From Amycolatopsis mediterranei (GTDB lineage: Bacteria; Actinomycetota; Actinomycetes; Mycobacteriales; Pseudonocardiaceae), in NCBI RefSeq assembly GCF_026017845.1, contig NZ_CP100416.1:5762887-5826886 (forward strand): a stretch of 64,000 nucleotides of DNA, read 5' to 3'. The notes beneath the pieces were generated by a model. That model saw only the letters and a list, made by a program, of their open reading frames with translations. It had not been told where the DNA came from and ran no database searches. Below are positions 62,083 through 64,000 of the stretch, in pieces. Both the position numbers and the translations under genes were made by a program. The stretch's first letter is position 1. Every line of letters begins with the position of its first letter.

Positions 62083-62868
62083 ATGCGTACCGCTGGGCGG
62101 AACGACGGCGCGAGCGGCGACGGCCTCGTCGCGGCCCGGCTCGCCGCGCTCCTGGAAGCCTTCCGCCCGGGTGACGAGACCCTCGGCGTCTCCGAGCTGA
62201 CCCGCCGGACCGGCCTGGCGAAGACGACCGTGCACCGGCTCGTCGGGCACCTGACCGAAACCGGCCTGCTCGAACGCGAGGGCGGCGCGGTGCGGCTCGG
62301 GCTGCGGCTGTTCGAAATCGGCCAACTGGCCTCGCCCCGCCGTGGCCTGGTCGAGGCGGCCCGGCCGTACCTGGCCGACCTGCGCGAGGCCACGCGCAAC
62401 ACCGTGCACCTCGCGATCCTCGAAGGCACCGAAGTCGTGTACCTCGACGTGCTGCGCGGGCCGGACGCACCGACGCTGCCCTCGCGCATCGGCGGCCGGT
62501 TCCCCGCGCACGCCACCGGTGTCGGCAAGGCGATCCTCGCGTTCTCGCCGGAACCGGTGGTGAACCAGGTGATCGAAGCCGGGCTGCCGCGGATGAGCGC
62601 GCGGACGATCACCGCACCCGGCCTGCTGCGCCGGCAGCTCACCCGCGTCCGCGAAGACGGAATCGCCTTGGAGCGCGAGGAATCCGGCGTCGGCGTGGTG
62701 TGCGCGGCCAGCCCCCTGCTCGACACGCGCGGTGTCGCCGTGGCGGCGGTGTCGATTTCCGGCTGGGCCAACCGGATGCGGACCGAACGGGTCGCCCCCG
62801 CCGTCCGAACGGTCGCACTGGCGCTGAGCCGGACCCTCACCGGCTCCGGCCCGCACAGTGGGAAATAA
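62083..62868 (+). CDS. IclR family regulator
   Basis: This 261-residue regulator has an N-terminal winged helix (LGVSELTRRTGLAKTTVHRL, 35-54) and the IclR effector domain (FPAHATGVGKAILAF, near 145, then GIALEREESGVGVVCAASPL). ATG at 62083 is preferred to an in-frame TTG at 62035. It stands between the TetR gene and a membrane gene; its target is unknown. The 95-base gap after it shows nothing clear. Confidence 0.92.
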   Translation: MRTAGRNDGASGDGLVAARLAALLEAFRPGDETLGVSELTRRTGLAKTTVHRLVGHLTETGLLEREGGAVRLGLRLFEIGQLASPRRGLVEAARPYLADLREATRNTVHLAILEGTEVVYLDVLRGPDAPTLPSRIGGRFPAHATGVGKAILAFSPEPVVNQVIEAGLPRMSARTITAPGLLRRQLTRVREDGIALEREESGVGVVCAASPLLDTRGVAVAAVSISGWANRMRTERVAPAVRTVALALSRTLTGSGPHSGK

Positions 62869-62963
62869 TCTTGCCGGGCAACGCTTTTCCCGCGACTGGG
62901 CCGTCCGGCTGACGTGACCGTCCCGAGCTGGACGGGTGATCGGGAGGGGCTACGATCCGTCCA

Positions 62964-64000
62964 ATGGCCCAGCACAGCCGGGAGACGACCGACCCGGGCC
63001 GCTCCCCCGCGACGCTTCCCGAACCGGCGGCCACCGGCTTCCCGGCCGCACACCGGTTGCTGTCGCTCGACATCGTGCTGGCGCTGCTGGCGCTGGCGGG
63101 CGGGCTGCGCGTGCTGTACCTCGCCGCGCCGGCGCCGGCCCTGCCCGCCGAGGCCGCGAACGTCGCCCACGCCTACGCGCTCGGGCACCTCACGCCGTTC
63201 ACCGACGCCGGCGGCGCCGGGGTCAGCCCGTTCGGCTGGTGGCAGCTCACGGCGTACACGATGGTCTCCGACGCCTTCGGGCGCTCGGCCTCGGCGCTCG
63301 CGGCGGTCCGGGAAACCATGCTCGTCGCCGCGGTGCTCGGTGCCGTGCTGCTGTGGGTCCTGGCGCGCCGGCTCGGCCTGACGCGGTGGGCGTCGGCGGC
63401 CGCGGTGCTGCTGGTCGCGGCGTCGCCGCTGGCGCTCGGCCTGCAGCGGCTGGTCGTCGTCGAGCACCTGGCGGCCGTCTGGCTCCTCGGCGCGCTGGTG
63501 CTCATCACCCGCCCCGGCGCCCGGATCCGGCACGACGCCGCGGCCGCGGTCTGCCTGCTCGCGGCGGTGCTCACCTCCCCGCTGGCGCTGCTCTTCCTGC
63601 CCGCCGCCGGCTGGCTGCTGGTGCGGCGCGCGCCCGCCCGCGCGGCGCTGGTGGCGGTGCTGCTCAACCTCGGGCTCGGCATCGCGTTCGGCCCGGCGGC
63701 CGCCGCGCTCCGCCCGCACCTCGCGGCCGCGAGCCCGCCGTCGGTGGCCGATTGGGTCGCTCTCGACCCGGCGTGGGCCGTGCTCTCGACGGTCGCCTTG
63801 GTGGCCGCTCTGGCCGTCACCGCCCTGCGGCCGTTCGCGGTGTCCGGCCTGCTCCTCGTCGCGGCCCTGCTGGTGCCCGGCGTACCGGACACCGCCGTGC
63901 TCGCGCTGCTGCTGCCCCTCACCCCCCTGCTGTTCGCCGCGGTCGTCCAAGCCCTGGCGCGCCAACGCGTCCCGGTGCACCGGGGGAACCGCGCCCGCGG
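62964..64000 (+). CDS. GT-C-like membrane glycosyltransferase, N-terminal part (cut by window edge)
   Basis: The visible 345 residues have a short polar N-terminus and then at least eight membrane helices, with LDIVLALLALAGGLRVLYLA (about 34-53) as the first and large Ala/Leu/Val-rich stretches after it. A loop with GGAGVSPFGWWQLTAYTMVS follows the first helix, as in PMT/ArnT-like GT-C enzymes. The catalytic assignment is uncertain because the C-terminal half is missing. Confidence 0.65.
   Translation, partial: MAQHSRETTDPGRSPATLPEPAATGFPAAHRLLSLDIVLALLALAGGLRVLYLAAPAPALPAEAANVAHAYALGHLTPFTDAGGAGVSPFGWWQLTAYTMVSDAFGRSASALAAVRETMLVAAVLGAVLLWVLARRLGLTRWASAAAVLLVAASPLALGLQRLVVVEHLAAVWLLGALVLITRPGARIRHDAAAAVCLLAAVLTSPLALLFLPAAGWLLVRRAPARAALVAVLLNLGLGIAFGPAAAALRPHLAAASPPSVADWVALDPAWAVLSTVALVAALAVTALRPFAVSGLLLVAALLVPGVPDTAVLALLLPLTPLLFAAVVQALARQRVPVHRGNRAR

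Overview
The window is very high in GC, uses GTG and TTG starts freely, and carries a complete egtABCD ergothioneine set, ESX/EspG-type genes, F420/deazaflavin-type oxidoreductases, mycobacterial-style gene order and an acnA/AcnR pair. This points to an actinobacterium of the Pseudonocardiaceae, most likely Amycolatopsis or a close relative. That is an inference from gene content; no 16S rRNA or other marker is present. I saw no tRNA, rRNA, phage, insertion sequence or CRISPR array.

Layout. 1-3.8 kb: 5' part of a RipA-like cell-wall hydrolase, divergent from acnA (aconitase). 3.8-8.5 kb: mgtC, an alpha/beta hydrolase with its divergent TetR, a secreted S33 peptidase and a deazaflavin nitroreductase-like protein. 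8.5-12.85 kb: egtA-egtB-egtC-egtD, tightly coupled on the minus strand. 13-16.1 kb: LysR, an amino-acid dehydrogenase and a prolyl aminopeptidase. 16.2-19.4 kb: a four-gene ESX-accessory operon. 19.5-23.6 kb: AcnR-like TetR, two CNNM/CBS membrane proteins and a DNA-glycosylase-annotated protein. 23.7-25.8 kb: a large repeat-rich membrane protein. 25.8-28 kb: an aldo/keto reductase lacking its catalytic residues, an XRE regulator and an NTF2-like protein. 28-32.8 kb: sugar epimerases, GtrA and a fused GT-C/GT2 glycosyltransferase. 32.9-41.6 kb: the block gcvP - MerR - (TetR, trxA, MerR) - BFN nuclease - FtsR - garA - gcvH - pgsA, matching the Rv1822-Rv1832 region of Mycobacterium tuberculosis with a three-gene insertion; gcvP has a tandem glycine riboswitch. 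41.7-51.4 kb: lipoproteins, acyl-CoA synthetase, crotonase, a decayed P-loop gene, siroheme synthase and a MoxR/VWA pair. 51.5-53.3 kb: a zinc-starvation island of Zn-independent ribosomal proteins (S14, L33, L31, L32), a Zur-like box, a truncated CobW GTPase and a His-rich protein. 53.4-62.9 kb: MarR/MFS/dienelactone hydrolase operon, PLP lyase plus symporter, LLM/MpaB oxidoreductases with TetR, and IclR. 62.96 kb to the end: start of a membrane glycosyltransferase-like gene.

How the parts connect. Three regulatory circuits can be read directly. The AcnR-like TetR at 19.6 kb has a match to the corynebacterial AcnR operator over the -10 box of acnA, 18.8 kb away, and a near-match before its own start. 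Glycine cleavage (gcvP, gcvH) lies beside garA and is controlled by a glycine riboswitch. The zinc island is centred on one Zur-like box with divergent Zn-free ribosomal paralogues. Several other regulators have clear paired palindromic operators (5.6, 27.5, 37.06, 53.4 and 61.4 kb). Decay is concentrated at 46.7-47.2 kb and 52-53 kb.
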